Of a DNA stretch of 64,000 bases, positions 13,701 to 24,200 are shown in pieces (position 1 is the stretch's first letter; the number at the start of each line of letters is the position of its first letter). The stretch spans positions 8,877,188 to 8,941,187 of the forward strand of contig JABACO010000009.1 of NCBI GenBank assembly GCA_013339895.1, in the 5' to 3' direction. The translations under genes were made by a program, and so were the position numbers. The stretch comes from Ephydatia muelleri (lineage: Eukaryota; Porifera; Demospongiae; Spongillida; Spongillidae). A model generated the notes under the pieces. It ran no database searches. It was not told the DNA's origin and saw only the letters and a program-made list of their open reading frames with translations.

Positions 13701-16700
13701 TGTCTGAGGCGTCAAGATGCACCTGTTGATGAAAGGGAAGAATAAAATAATGACTTGTGATTACAAATTAATAATTAATAAATGCAAATCAGAGCAATGA
13801 TAACTTCCATCGCACAGTGTGTGTACCTACATACGGAGGTCTGGGGCTTAGGGCTCCTCTCACTACGGTACAACCTGCTCCTCCAGCATCACACCGTCCT
13901 ACGCTGTTACGTTGTACGCGTGGTGAGGTACGGGAGAGGCCATGAGGGCATGTGTGCCTTTAAGAACAGGTCGAGCTGTGTCTCTGTGCCCAATGTCATG
14001 CCACATCAGACACCCTCCCTCCGTCCTCTCTCCTCTCCCCTCCCTTTCCCTCCCTTCCCTCCCTCCCTCCCCTCTTCTCCCCTCCTTTTCCTTACAGGCA
14101 CTTTACAACACTACCATGTTTTTAGAACTCCCCATGTCACCAAACATTACAACCCTGTTTTTGCCATTTCAGAATCTGAAGGTAAAACCATCTCTTCTTC
14201 CAAGTAAACATATGTACCAAAGGGCTTAGGAAGGATGGTATGTAACCAAGGGATTTGGAGGATGGTATGTACCAAGGGGCTTAGGAAGGATGGTATGTAC
14301 CAAAGGGCTTAGGAAGGATGGTATGTACCAAGGGGCTTTGAAGGATGGTATGTACCAAAGGGCTTAGGAAGGATGGTATGTACCAAAGGGCTTAGGAAGA
14401 ATGGTATGTACCAAAGGGCTTAGGAAGAATAGTATGTACCAAAGGGCTTAGTATGTACCAAAAGGGCTTAGGAAGGATGATATGTACCAAGGGGCTTAGG
14501 AAGGATGATATATACCAAGGGGCTTTGGAGGATGGTATGTACCAAGGGGCTTTGGAGGATGATATGTAACAAGGGGCTTTGGAGGATGGTATGTACCAAG
14601 GGGCTTAGGAAGGATGGTATGTACCAAGGGGCTTAGGAAGGATGGTATGTACCAAAGGGCTTAGGAAGGATGGTATGTACCAAGGGGCTTTGGAGGATGG
14701 TATGTACCAAAGGGCTTTGGAAGGATGGTATGTACCAAGGGGCTTTGGAGGATGGTATGTACCAAAGGGCTTTGGAAGATGGTATGTACCAAAGGGCTTT
14801 GGAAGGATGGTATGTACCAAGGGGCTTTGGAGGATGGTATGTACCAAAGGGCTTTGGAAGGATGGTATGTACCAAAGGGCTTAGGAAGGATAGTATGTAC
14901 CAAGGGGCTTTGGAGGATGGTATGTACCAAAGGGCTTAGTATGTACCAAGGGGCTTAGGAATGATGGTATGTACCAAAGGGCTTAGCGGCTTTGGAGGAT
15001 GGTATGTACCAAAGTGCTTAGGAAGGATGATATGTACCAAGGGGCTTTGGAAGATGGTATGTACCAAAGGGCTTTTGCCCACATTAAGGGTGTGGGGGGT
15101 AATTTAAACCTCTCATTCCTCCCCGAAGTCCGATCAAAATCCTGCACTTTACCAAATTGATGCAACCCCAGCTACAAGATGGAGGAAGCTCTTGCAGATT
15201 GTTGTGCGACACGTGAAGTGTGTTCAAGCGACGGAGGTCATTGAAGGTGTCGGGTAGAGCCCTGAGATGATTGTGGGATAGGTCCAGCTTCTTAACCTTC
15301 TCACAAGACCAGTGAACCTCTATTATGTGGCCTGTCAGAGGAGGCCGGGAAGAGATATAAAATTAAACTACGATTCAGGTGAAGTGTGCCTACCGTCATT
15401 GGACTGGGCACTGGGATCCTCTGGGTCTCCAGGAAGAGTGGCCAAGATATTGTAGGATAGGCAGAGGGAGGTTAGCTCGGGCAGGGAGAAAATACCACTG
15501 GGCACACAGGAGAGTTGGTTGTGAGAAGCATCCAACTCAGACAACCTGAAGTGGGGAAGACGTCACATGGTCCAGCAACAGATCAAATAGTTGCTAATAA
15601 AAATTAAAAAAAATAGCCCAAAGCCTCAATCTGTCCCTAAAAAAGTTTAATAATTTAGGTTTGGCTATAGGACTCCTGTGTGTTGGTGCAAAAGCAATGC
15701 TTACTTGCTGCACATCCACTGGACATTTTCGGAGCAGATCTTTCTGAGGCGGTTATGTGAGACATCCAGCACCCTAAGGGCACTCATCTGGAATAGCTCC
15801 ACAGGTAAGGACTCCAGGTAGTTTGAACGCAGCTCCACTTTGGCCAGGGTGGAAGCGTAATTGGCAAAGAATATCCAAGGTGCTTCAGCCAAACCCAATT
15901 CCTTCAACTTGGCCGAGTGCAGTCCAGGCAGTTCCTTTCCAGCAGGCTTGAAGCGCTCCTGGATTATTTTTGTGATCATGTTGGGGAACCGCAAGGCGAT
16001 GGTCTTGGTGATGAAGGCACCCTGTTGCACTAGGTAGCTGGCCATTTCGAGCTTGTTCCTCTGGCAGGCCGTGAAGAGGAGCGTGTCCTTTCCGTCCACC
16101 TTGACGGCATCTTCCCCGTTCAAAGTCATGTGTATGTCAAACTGCGTCTCCTCCATCAGGTATTTCACGATATCGATGTGTCCTGACGAGCAGGCGGTGA
16201 AAATGAGAGGCGGGTTGTCGAATAGGTCGAGCTTGGCGCCGTTCTTGACGAGGTAGCTGAGGACGCTCAGCTTTCCTTCGACGCAGGCGATGAAGAGCGG
16301 GCTGAACCCCCCGCGAGTGCTCTTGTACTCGGCGTGGTTTTCCACGAGAAGTTTCACGATCTCCACGCTGCCAAACTTGGCGGCCGCGAATATCGGCGTG
16401 CCGACGGAAGTGCTGACGTTCGGGTTGATGCCCGCCTTGAGAAGACACTTGACAACGTCGTAATGACCTTTCAAGCAGGCACTGCATATCGTTTTCTCTC
16501 CGCGATTCGTTTGGCAATTGGGGTATCGGGGTCCTTCGTTTCAGCGAGGAGGCTCACGGCCGCTGGCTCAGTGTCGAGGAGCTTCTTGAGGTCATCTGCG
16601 TTCCCCGAACTGCAGGCCCTAAAGATTGCGGTCCCAATATCTGTAAAGAGTGAGTGCGTGTGCACATGAAAATGTTACGTCCGCATGTGTATATGCGTGT

Positions 16701-16800
16701 GAATCAAGGCGTGTGCACATATGTATGTTTATGTGCGTGTGAGAGCGAGTGAATGTGTGCGGCCAGTACATATTTAATGCGTGTGTTTGTATGTACATGG

Positions 16801-16831
<31 letters not shown>

Positions 16832-16890
16832 TGTGTGTCCAACTTGATCGCTCGAGATAAGGATGACTCACCTTGCTTTTCGTCAGACAT
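2937..16890 (-). CDS. LRRK1: LRRK1-like Roco protein kinase, block A copy
   Basis: Large Roco kinase coupling a Ras-like GTPase to a Ser/Thr kinase in endosomal and cytoskeletal signalling (family knowledge). I resolve 21 exons (5'->3'): 16890-16872, 16640-15705, 15545-15394, 15331-15153, 13722-13422, 13219-13021, 11178-10812, 10526-10359, 10031-9889, 9498-9381, 9262-9082, 8956-8306, 8095-7910, 7569-7207, 6636-6251, 6110-6011, 5655-5519, 5193-4975, 4887-4588, 4528-4415, 4100-2937. Domain order is six ankyrin repeats (~8-200), LRRs (~255-590), Roc (P-loop [10 protein letters not shown] near 660, DLAGQE, THYDKL), COR (~860-1200), kinase (~1310-1600: [32 protein letters not shown]) and a WD40-like C-terminus. 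Ankyrin plus LRR and the motifs [10 protein letters not shown] and DSLIDEWFP fit LRRK1 rather than LRRK2. Anomaly: a 2-bp insertion near 16497 breaks exon 2; block B lacks it. With the block B version the exons total 6381 nt, i.e. 2126 aa. Confidence 0.88.
6660..6895. repeat. Minisatellite CACACGTAACAG/ACGGTCACAT, block A
   Basis: Intron between the Gly-loop exon and the kinase N-lobe exon. Alternating units built from ACACGTAAC, AGTCAC and GGTCACATCACC, roughly 17-32 bp per higher-order unit. Identical array at 38662-38897 in block B. Confidence 0.8.
8962..9042. repeat. Poly-G plus (GA)n tract next to a splice acceptor, block A
   Basis: On the transcribed minus strand this reads (CT)n then a C run then TACTGCAG, directly in front of the COR exon beginning at 8956, so it is the polypyrimidine tract of that intron. 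The block B version (40965-41051) is longer, with both homopolymer and dinucleotide parts changed. Confidence 0.75.
9540..9895. repeat. (CA)n-rich microsatellite cluster, block A
   Basis: Intron inside the Roc domain, made of CACACATG/CACACATA units. All ORFs here are low-complexity artefacts. Block B equivalent 41549-41904. Confidence 0.8.
10036..10300. repeat. 19-20 bp minisatellite GGGTAAAGAGGGAGGGGCCA, block A
   Basis: About 13 tandem units in the Roc intron between exon 8 (ends 10359) and exon 9 (starts 10031). On the transcribed strand it is pyrimidine-rich and sits directly upstream of the exon 9 acceptor. Block B copy at 42045-42309. Confidence 0.85.
10545..10772. repeat. (CA)n microsatellite, block A
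   Basis: Imperfect then perfect CA dinucleotides in the intron after the P-loop exon. Length and interruptions differ from the block B version (42555-42772). Confidence 0.85.
11578..12980. repeat. ~26-40 bp minisatellite with tRNA A-box-like core, block A
   Basis: About 45 tandem units of the form GTACATACTAGCTCAGGGGATAGCACAGGGG with variants carrying an inserted CATGTAC or an extra AGC. It lies in the intron between the last LRR exon (13219-13021) and the P-loop exon (11178). The core TAGCTCAGGGG resembles the Pol III A box / tRNA D-arm (TRGCNNAGYNGG). No B box was seen. Block B has a slightly shorter array at 43583-44968. Confidence 0.9.
14205..15078. repeat. 28-bp minisatellite GGTATGTACCAAAGGGCTTAG..., block A
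   Basis: About 31 units of roughly 28 bp in an LRR-region intron, each containing the near-palindrome GGTATGTACC and either GGGCTTAGGAAGGAT or GGGCTTTGGAGGAT. ORFs across it on both strands are repeat artefacts. Block B copy at 46199-47072. Confidence 0.9.
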
Positions 16891-17330
16891 TTGGACGTCT
16901 GCAAAGACGGAGAAGCAAAAAAAGGGGGGGGGGGGGGGGGGGGGGAGGGAGGGGGGTCAAGGGAAACGTAGTTAGAAAGAAGAAACTTTTAAGTTGCACT
17001 TCATCCTTCATTATTAATCTACAGCCTAGCCCCGCGTGACGAGCAACGTAGAAAGCACATATTTCAACCTTTTACCTGCAAAAGCCTACAATAATAAATG
17101 CTGCTCAGCAAACCACTGTGGCTGTCGCCATGTTCGATTATAACAGATGCCTGGAACACGCCCATTTCGATTTTCCACAACCGGTTTGATTTTGTGTGTA
17201 CATACAGGAGCACGCGAGTAGTAGCTATGGCGCTTGGGAATTAAGTCTCCTCAGGAAGCGCAGTATTTTCTAGTAACAGAACCGCGCGCTCATTTTTCTT
17301 CGCCACTCGTCTTCTAGGAGGACTCCGACT
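16891..17330. promoter_or_regulatory. Divergent LRRK1-like / OSTF1 intergenic region, block A
   Basis: 440 bp separate the LRRK1-like start codon (minus, 16888-16890) and the OSTF1 start codon (plus, 17331). It must hold both 5' UTRs and promoters. It contains a G-run near 16926-16945 and GC-richer sequence near OSTF1; no TATA box is clear. Inferred bidirectional promoter. Block B equivalent 48883-49323. Confidence 0.55.
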
Positions 17331-18849
17331 ATGTCGAAGAAACCTCCGCAACCGGTTCCGAGAAAACCGGGTAAGTGTACAAGCGCATCGCCCCGGGGCA
17401 CATGTTTGGCCCAATTCATCCACACAACAGATATAGGCATTTACATGTGCCCCCTTGAACGCAGCATGTTTTTTTTATTTTTAAACTTTATGAATACTGG
17501 GTTTGTGTAGACGTGATACGTTCACGCATTTGTATAGGTCAAGTGGAGGTGATGAGAGCTATTTATGCGTACAAAGCCCTACACGTAAGTTGTTGTAACG
17601 GTGGGGGGGGGTTGCAACACGGTTTAGTCGTTCGTTTACATCCTTCTTGGGAGAAGTAAATTGTATTGAAATTTTGTTTGTACCGCATTCTTTGGTTGTT
17701 TCACGAGATAAATAAAATGTAACTTTGCCTTTCTGCGAGCTAGCAAGACGAATTAACCTTTGAAGAAGGAGACTTGCTTTATATAATCGCAAAGGTGAGA
17801 AGCGCACGCATCCGCAGGGAAACGCCATAATAAAGTCGTGTCTGCCCATTCGTATTTCCTCAGCAAGACGATGGATGGTGGAGGGCAAGGTGCGGGACCA
17901 AAGAGGGACTGGTGCCTTTGCAATTACAGTGAGGGGTAAATCTCTGGTAATGGCCATGTGTGGTACCTCCCTTTGCCTGTGCAGTTGAAGGGAATGCAGA
18001 ATCTATTGAGAACCCATTGCATGAGGCTGCAAAGCGAGGCAAGTTTGTGGTGGTCTACTATTTCTCTTTTCAACACAACTCCTATTGTTTGTTTAGGAAA
18101 TCTACCCTTCTTACAAGAGTGCCTGTCAAACAGAGTTAGTGGAGAGTGCATGTGTGTATGTGTGGGGGGGGGGGGGGTATGTAATTCATTGAGGGTCTGT
18201 GAATGTGTATGTCGTGTGTGCCCTTGAAGTCATGTCACAATATTACTATATTCACATTAGGTGTCTGTCAATGGCTTAGACAAATCTGGCTCCACTCCCC
18301 TTCACTGGGCTGCTAGTGGAGGTCACCATGGCAAGTTTGCACTGTCCTCATTGGGGCTTGGTGTACTTGATACTGTAGTGCATTGTTTTCATAATCAGAT
18401 TGTGCCAAAACCTTGCTGGAAATCCCTAACTGCCAAGTGGATGTGCAGGCATGGATTTTTTTATTTATTATCCTACAACATCTCATTACATATGTGGCTG
18501 GTCTTTAATTAGAACAAACTAGGAGACACTCCTCTCCACAATGCAGCATGGAAAGGCTATGCATCCATTGTTGAGCTGCTCCTGGAAAATGGTATGGAGG
18601 AGGACACTGATGTTTATTGTATGTGACCCCTGGGGGTGGGTGGTAATAGGTGCTAATAGGACTATTAAGAACAACGAGAAACAGACGCCCTTTGACCTTT
18701 CTGCTAAAAATCCTGAAGTGGGTCGGCTGCTAATGATACACACTGGTAAGTGAGGGAGCCCTGTGTGCCGTCTCCTCACCCTCCTCCCGCTGCTCCTAGG
18801 TGGAGAAGAAGGCTATGGGAACGAAGAGGAGGACGGTGATGATGACTGA
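17331..18849 (+). CDS. OSTF1: Osteoclast-stimulating factor 1 (SH3 plus ankyrin repeats), block A copy
   Basis: Small cytosolic SH3-ankyrin adaptor that in vertebrates binds Src-type partners (family knowledge). Exons: 17331-17370, 17538-17584, 17744-17794, 17864-17928, 17985-18038, 18097-18134, 18261-18330, 18399-18448, 18513-18591, 18650-18745, 18800-18849. It starts [10 protein letters not shown]. The SH3 domain shows [29 protein letters not shown] and the PxNY-type end. [31 protein letters not shown] and [17 protein letters not shown] are hallmark OSTF1 ankyrin signatures; the tail is acidic. With block B's exon 4 the total is 639 nt, 212 aa, about the vertebrate length. Anomaly: an extra T near 17919 shifts exon 4 here. 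Introns 5, 7 and 8 appear to use GC donors. Confidence 0.9.
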
Positions 18850-19081
18850 TGACCACCCATCATGGCCCCACCCCCTCAATATTGGATCATTACTCTGTCT
18901 CTGTTAAATCACATTATTTAGGAAAACTACTGAACATTCTTAAAACCAAGTGTCGTGTTTATTTTTTTTTTTTGAGTGTGTTAGAGAAAAATAGTATTCT
19001 CTTATTTTGTTTTTCTGTCTGTTCTTTGATTGACGTGGCTGTACGTTGTTCACTCTAAAATAATGTTTAATTTTTGAATCT

Positions 19082-20059
19082 CTACTTCGCAAGTTGTGCC
19101 AAGTCTGGCGCTACAGCGGTGCTCCTCCTGATGATGGCAGCACGTTGAGTGGCTATGGTGGCTCGGAACCCTTCCAGCTGTGCACCGATGGCAGCACGAT
19201 CCGGGGACCACGCCGTTTCTGACGACTCTTGTCACCCTGGGATGGAGTAGAGCTCTGTTCACGTTTGCTCCTCTGTGACATGAGACCCCTGTCTGCATCA
19301 GCGTAGAACCTGTCCCTGTTTGCGAAGGTGACGTGGGGGAGGTCATGCATGTATCAATGTTAAAGAGATGATGTGAAATTGGATGTACACAACAATTGAA
19401 CACATCTACACAGAACAGTGTTGCTGACTTATGGTGTCATTCAGGTAGTCCCTCGTGCTCGGGACTCCTTCGGGCGTCCCAAAACATAGTCTGTCGTTGC
19501 TGCTTTTTCGGAGGCCATTATGGTGGTCCTGATGGATTGCCCGGTGCCAGCATGACACTTCTGCCCTGATCATCTCAAGCGCATCGTCTTCTACGTGGGT
19601 GTCATGTCCCAACTTCTCCAGAACCCCGCGCACCTCCCTTTGACACAAAATATTTCAGTGGAGGAGTAAGAGTAAGGGCTGGTGAGGTCAGGTTTATCCC
19701 ACCTAATGACCAGATCGTCCTCTTCGAAGATAATCATCTCCTTAAGAGTTCTGACTACCCTGTTGTGGTTCACTCCCAGCACGCCCAGTGTGTGACAGGC
19801 TTCGGCCCTCACCGCCCTCAGCTTTTCAAACCTTGCTGCCCATAGGAGTTGATCAATGAGAGCATCATCGTACCAGCCAATCTCTCCAAGGGCTTTGGAA
19901 AAGAGGGGGGGGGGGGGGGGGGATGGAATGGGGTGTCCTCAAACGGGAAATGGGATGGTGGGGAAGGGGTATGCTACCTCTCAATGTGTGTGCTTTCACC
20001 CTCCAGCAGGGGTCACTTATCAGATTGATGAGGGTAGGAAGAACTTGAGCACCTGACAA
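19082..20059 (-). CDS. HEAT-repeat protein, C-terminal part, cut by the gap, block A copy
   Basis: The 3' exons of the gene seen whole at 51081-55773. Visible pieces: the VLPTLINLISDPCWRVKAHTLR helix pair (about 20051-19976), a HEAT pair with RAEACHTLGVLGVNHNR (about 19895-19700), an exon with HDTHVEDDALEMIRAEV (about 19635-19435), and a basic tail ending at stop 19082-19084. The reading frame is broken relative to block B near 19213 (GGCGTGG against GGGCGTGG) and at several points around 19430-19560. The sequence stops at the N run, so the 5' part is missing. It ends tail to tail with OSTF1, 232 bp away. Confidence 0.7.
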
Positions 20060-21059
20060 NNNNNNNNNNNNNNNNNNNNNNNNNNNNNNNNNNNNNNNNN
20101 NNNNNNNNNNNNNNNNNNNNNNNNNNNNNNNNNNNNNNNNNNNNNNNNNNNNNNNNNNNNNNNNNNNNNNNNNNNNNNNNNNNNNNNNNNNNNNNNNNNN
20201 NNNNNNNNNNNNNNNNNNNNNNNNNNNNNNNNNNNNNNNNNNNNNNNNNNNNNNNNNNNNNNNNNNNNNNNNNNNNNNNNNNNNNNNNNNNNNNNNNNNN
20301 NNNNNNNNNNNNNNNNNNNNNNNNNNNNNNNNNNNNNNNNNNNNNNNNNNNNNNNNNNNNNNNNNNNNNNNNNNNNNNNNNNNNNNNNNNNNNNNNNNNN
20401 NNNNNNNNNNNNNNNNNNNNNNNNNNNNNNNNNNNNNNNNNNNNNNNNNNNNNNNNNNNNNNNNNNNNNNNNNNNNNNNNNNNNNNNNNNNNNNNNNNNN
20501 NNNNNNNNNNNNNNNNNNNNNNNNNNNNNNNNNNNNNNNNNNNNNNNNNNNNNNNNNNNNNNNNNNNNNNNNNNNNNNNNNNNNNNNNNNNNNNNNNNNN
20601 NNNNNNNNNNNNNNNNNNNNNNNNNNNNNNNNNNNNNNNNNNNNNNNNNNNNNNNNNNNNNNNNNNNNNNNNNNNNNNNNNNNNNNNNNNNNNNNNNNNN
20701 NNNNNNNNNNNNNNNNNNNNNNNNNNNNNNNNNNNNNNNNNNNNNNNNNNNNNNNNNNNNNNNNNNNNNNNNNNNNNNNNNNNNNNNNNNNNNNNNNNNN
20801 NNNNNNNNNNNNNNNNNNNNNNNNNNNNNNNNNNNNNNNNNNNNNNNNNNNNNNNNNNNNNNNNNNNNNNNNNNNNNNNNNNNNNNNNNNNNNNNNNNNN
20901 NNNNNNNNNNNNNNNNNNNNNNNNNNNNNNNNNNNNNNNNNNNNNNNNNNNNNNNNNNNNNNNNNNNNNNNNNNNNNNNNNNNNNNNNNNNNNNNNNNNN
21001 NNNNNNNNNNNNNNNNNNNNNNNNNNNNNNNNNNNNNNNNNNNNNNNNNNNNNNNNNNN
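20060..21059. other. Assembly gap, exactly 1000 N
   Basis: A round-number gap of unknown true size. The left flank stops inside the HEAT gene at a point matched by continuous sequence near 52070. The right flank begins in a (CA)n tract within the second LRRK1-type gene. ORFs reported through the Ns are meaningless. Confidence 0.99.
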
Positions 21060-21062
21060 TAC

Positions 21063-21206
21063 ATGCAACACTCATATTCAATACACACCACACACACATA
21101 CATACACACATACATGCATACACACACACACACACAACACACACACACAAACACACACCACACACACACCACACACACACACACACCACACACACACACA
21201 CACATT
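21063..21206. repeat. (CA)n microsatellite at the gap edge
   Basis: CACACA with TACATA interruptions, starting at the first called bases after the N run and ending at the donor side of the COR exon. Such tracts commonly break assemblies. Confidence 0.85.
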
Positions 21207-21214
21207 CCCCTCAC

Positions 21215-24200
21215 CTGGGAACCACTCATCAATGAGGGAGTCAAGTTCATCAACAATGTAACCCATGGCAGAGAAGTCGTCTGCTGTGGACCACACGGTG
21301 ATGTCCACACCATGGTTCTCTGCAGACACAGCTCCATCCACCCCATCTCCCACGTACATCACAGAAGCCTCCATTAATGTGGAGACTGCTGCTCCCGATA
21401 TCTCTACAGGGGAGGGAAGAACATCCAAATAGAGCACACCACATTCCTATAAGAGACAAATCCAAATAGAGCACACACACATCGCTACTAAGAGACACAT
21501 GCAATAAATTGAGCAAGGAAATAATTTCCGAGGTGGACTGGGGATGAGACAGAAAACGGCAATACCGTTAAGTAGCAAGAAGGATAAGGGTGGGCTGGGC
21601 ACCAGAAGCAGGATGGGTGGGGCCGGGCACCAGAAACAGGAAGGTGGGGTTAGGTACCAGAAGTAGGAAGGGTGGGACTGGGCACCGAATGCAAGGAGGT
21701 GGGGCTTGGCACATGCATGTGTGTGCATGTGTGTTATATGTGTAATACACACACATATACACACATATACACACACACATACACCATATATGAAATGTGT
21801 GCAGATAATATGCTAACCAGAGGTCAAAGGTTGGGCAGACTCAACCAGAAACCTTCCAGATGCGTGATTGACCAATATCCCTCTCCTCCAGTAGGTCAGG
21901 TTAGATTCGGTAGGTTGGTTGTCTTCCATGAGCCCTGACCGCTTCAAGTTGATGATGAGACGTGAGATGAGGCGACTCCAGAACCCACTGGGGATGTACG
22001 ACATCTTGTACCTCCTCCTGATGCAGGACACCGTTTGGGCTTTGGAGGTAGTCGAGGGGAAAGCTCGGGTAGATTCAAGTCCGGTTTGTGGACAGGCAAC
22101 ATGGAGGGGATGAGGCGTTGGCCGTTGCCTAGCGACAAGGCTATCTCAAAGCGCTCCAAAAGCTGCAGGTACTGCTGAAAGAACTGGCTTGGGAAGCGCT
22201 TGCTGTCTCTGAAGATGAAAGCGACACTAGAGTCTTTCAGGATGCCATTTTGTACAAAGGCTTGCTTCTCTCGGGTACAGTAATGACCTCAGCAAGCATG
22301 TCTGCCAGCCAGATGGGGTCAATGAAGTAGAGATTGTTGAGGCCTCTGAGGTGGTCATTGTAGTGAAGAAGGACTCCGTTGTCATGGAGAAACTGGGCAG
22401 CTGCAGTCAGAGGGAAGGAGAGGAAGAGAGGAAAAAAGGGAGAGGTTAGAAGGAGATGGGAGGAGAGAGGGAGAAGAGGGGGAGGGAGGAGTGAGGGGGA
22501 GGAGAGAGAGAGAGGAAGAAAAAAGTAAGTCATGCATCACAAACCATAGATGGGTATTCTGACATACCAACAGACAGCTCCTCTGGTTCAATGATGTCAT
22601 TGTCAGGTATCCTCTCAGCCAGCTTGGCAAACTCCTTTTGGTTGAGAACGGGAGGTATCTCCTTGGCCTGGCAGTTCTTCACTTCCTCGGAAATGACCTT
22701 CTGAAGGGCACGTAACTAGCAGGTACCTAGGGGAGATGGGGAGGAGGGGGAGGTATGGCATAGTGAGGACACTAGATGAAGGAACATCATCATCTACAAA
22801 GCACAACTGGACTATACTATACCTACAACTCTGCATTACATCTAACCACACCATCATCTGTATTGCAGCCCACCTCCTTGACACAGACAAACAAATCTGA
22901 CACCTTGGATGACTGCTTTAGTTAGAACTGTCTACAAATGTGCTCTCTCCCCCTCTACTCTTCTCCCCCTCTCTCCCCTCCCTCCCCTCTCCCCCTCTCA
23001 CACTTGTAGTACAATACTATGGAAAGACAGGGTGCGATTGCAATTAGCACACTCAACTAGGGCACCAACATTTTGTGCTTATGATGACATGGGACACTCC
23101 CGGAATGAAGTACATATTAGGGTTATTTATGAGAGAACCTGAGTTAATCACCTGCTGTCCAATGATGAGCTCATTTGTGTCTGGGTTCTTTGGCCTGAAT
23201 GGCTGCCAGGTATATCTTCTCCTGGAGCTCTTTAATCCCCTCCTTGGTCAAACAAGACACACACATCACACTGCCATACGGAGAGAGGAGAGTGTCATAT
23301 GGGAGAGAAGGTGTCATATGGAGTGTCATATGAGAGAGAGGTGTCATGAGAGAGAGGTGTGATGAGAGAGGTGTCATGAGAGAGAGGGAATCATATGAGA
23401 GAGTATCATATGAGAGAGGAGAGAGGGTGTCATGAGAGAGGGTTTGTCATGAGAGAGGGTGTCATGAGAGAGGTGTCATGAGAGGGGTGTTCATGAGAGA
23501 GGTATATGAGAGAGAGAGGTGTCATGAGAGAGGGGTCATGAGAGAGGGTGTCATATGAGAGAGGATGTTCATGAGAGAGAGGTGTCATGAGAGAGGGTCA
23601 TGAGAGAGGTATCATGAGAGAGAGGTGTCATGAGAGAGGGTTCGTTTCAATGGGAGAGGATGTCATGAGAGAGAGGTGTCATGAGAGAGGTGTCATGAGA
23701 GAGGTGTCATGAGAGAGGGTGTCATATGAGAGAGAGGATGTCATGAGAGAGAGGTGTCATATGGTGAGGGGAGAGGGTGTCATAGAAAGAAGGCGGAGAT
23801 TGGTGGATCATTATTATGTTTTAAATTATTTACTGTCATCAGTTCAACAAGTATAAAAACAAACGTTCTCTGCTTGATTGAAAGTGAAAAGGCAAAATTT
23901 AGCGTTCACGAAACCAAAGTGATGAAAACAAGCATTCTTGGGACATTCTTTGGTGGGGGGAAGGGTGTGAGGCAGGTGCACCTTATTACCATGGGACAAC
24001 CTGGACTCCTCAAAGAAGCAACACAAACATGCCCACGTCAGCACATACGTGCATACGCACGCATGGACACATGGACACATACCTACACATAACACACGAT
24101 GAATATAATATATTGTAGGATAGTACAACTCTGGAATGTCCCATACACATAGATGCAAACACTCACACATGCACACGCACACACACTCACACATATATAC

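Noticed and set aside
11578-15078. Regular repeats considered as a CRISPR array
   Set aside because: No constant-repeat/unique-spacer pattern; units are contiguous and the genome is eukaryotic with spliced genes.
2937-16890. Assignment to LRRK2
   Set aside because: The N-terminus is ankyrin then LRR with no armadillo region, and kinase and COR motifs ([19 protein letters not shown]) follow LRRK1.
19865-21346. Minus-strand ORFs of 350-490 codons
   Set aside because: They run through the 1000-N gap and join unrelated flanks.
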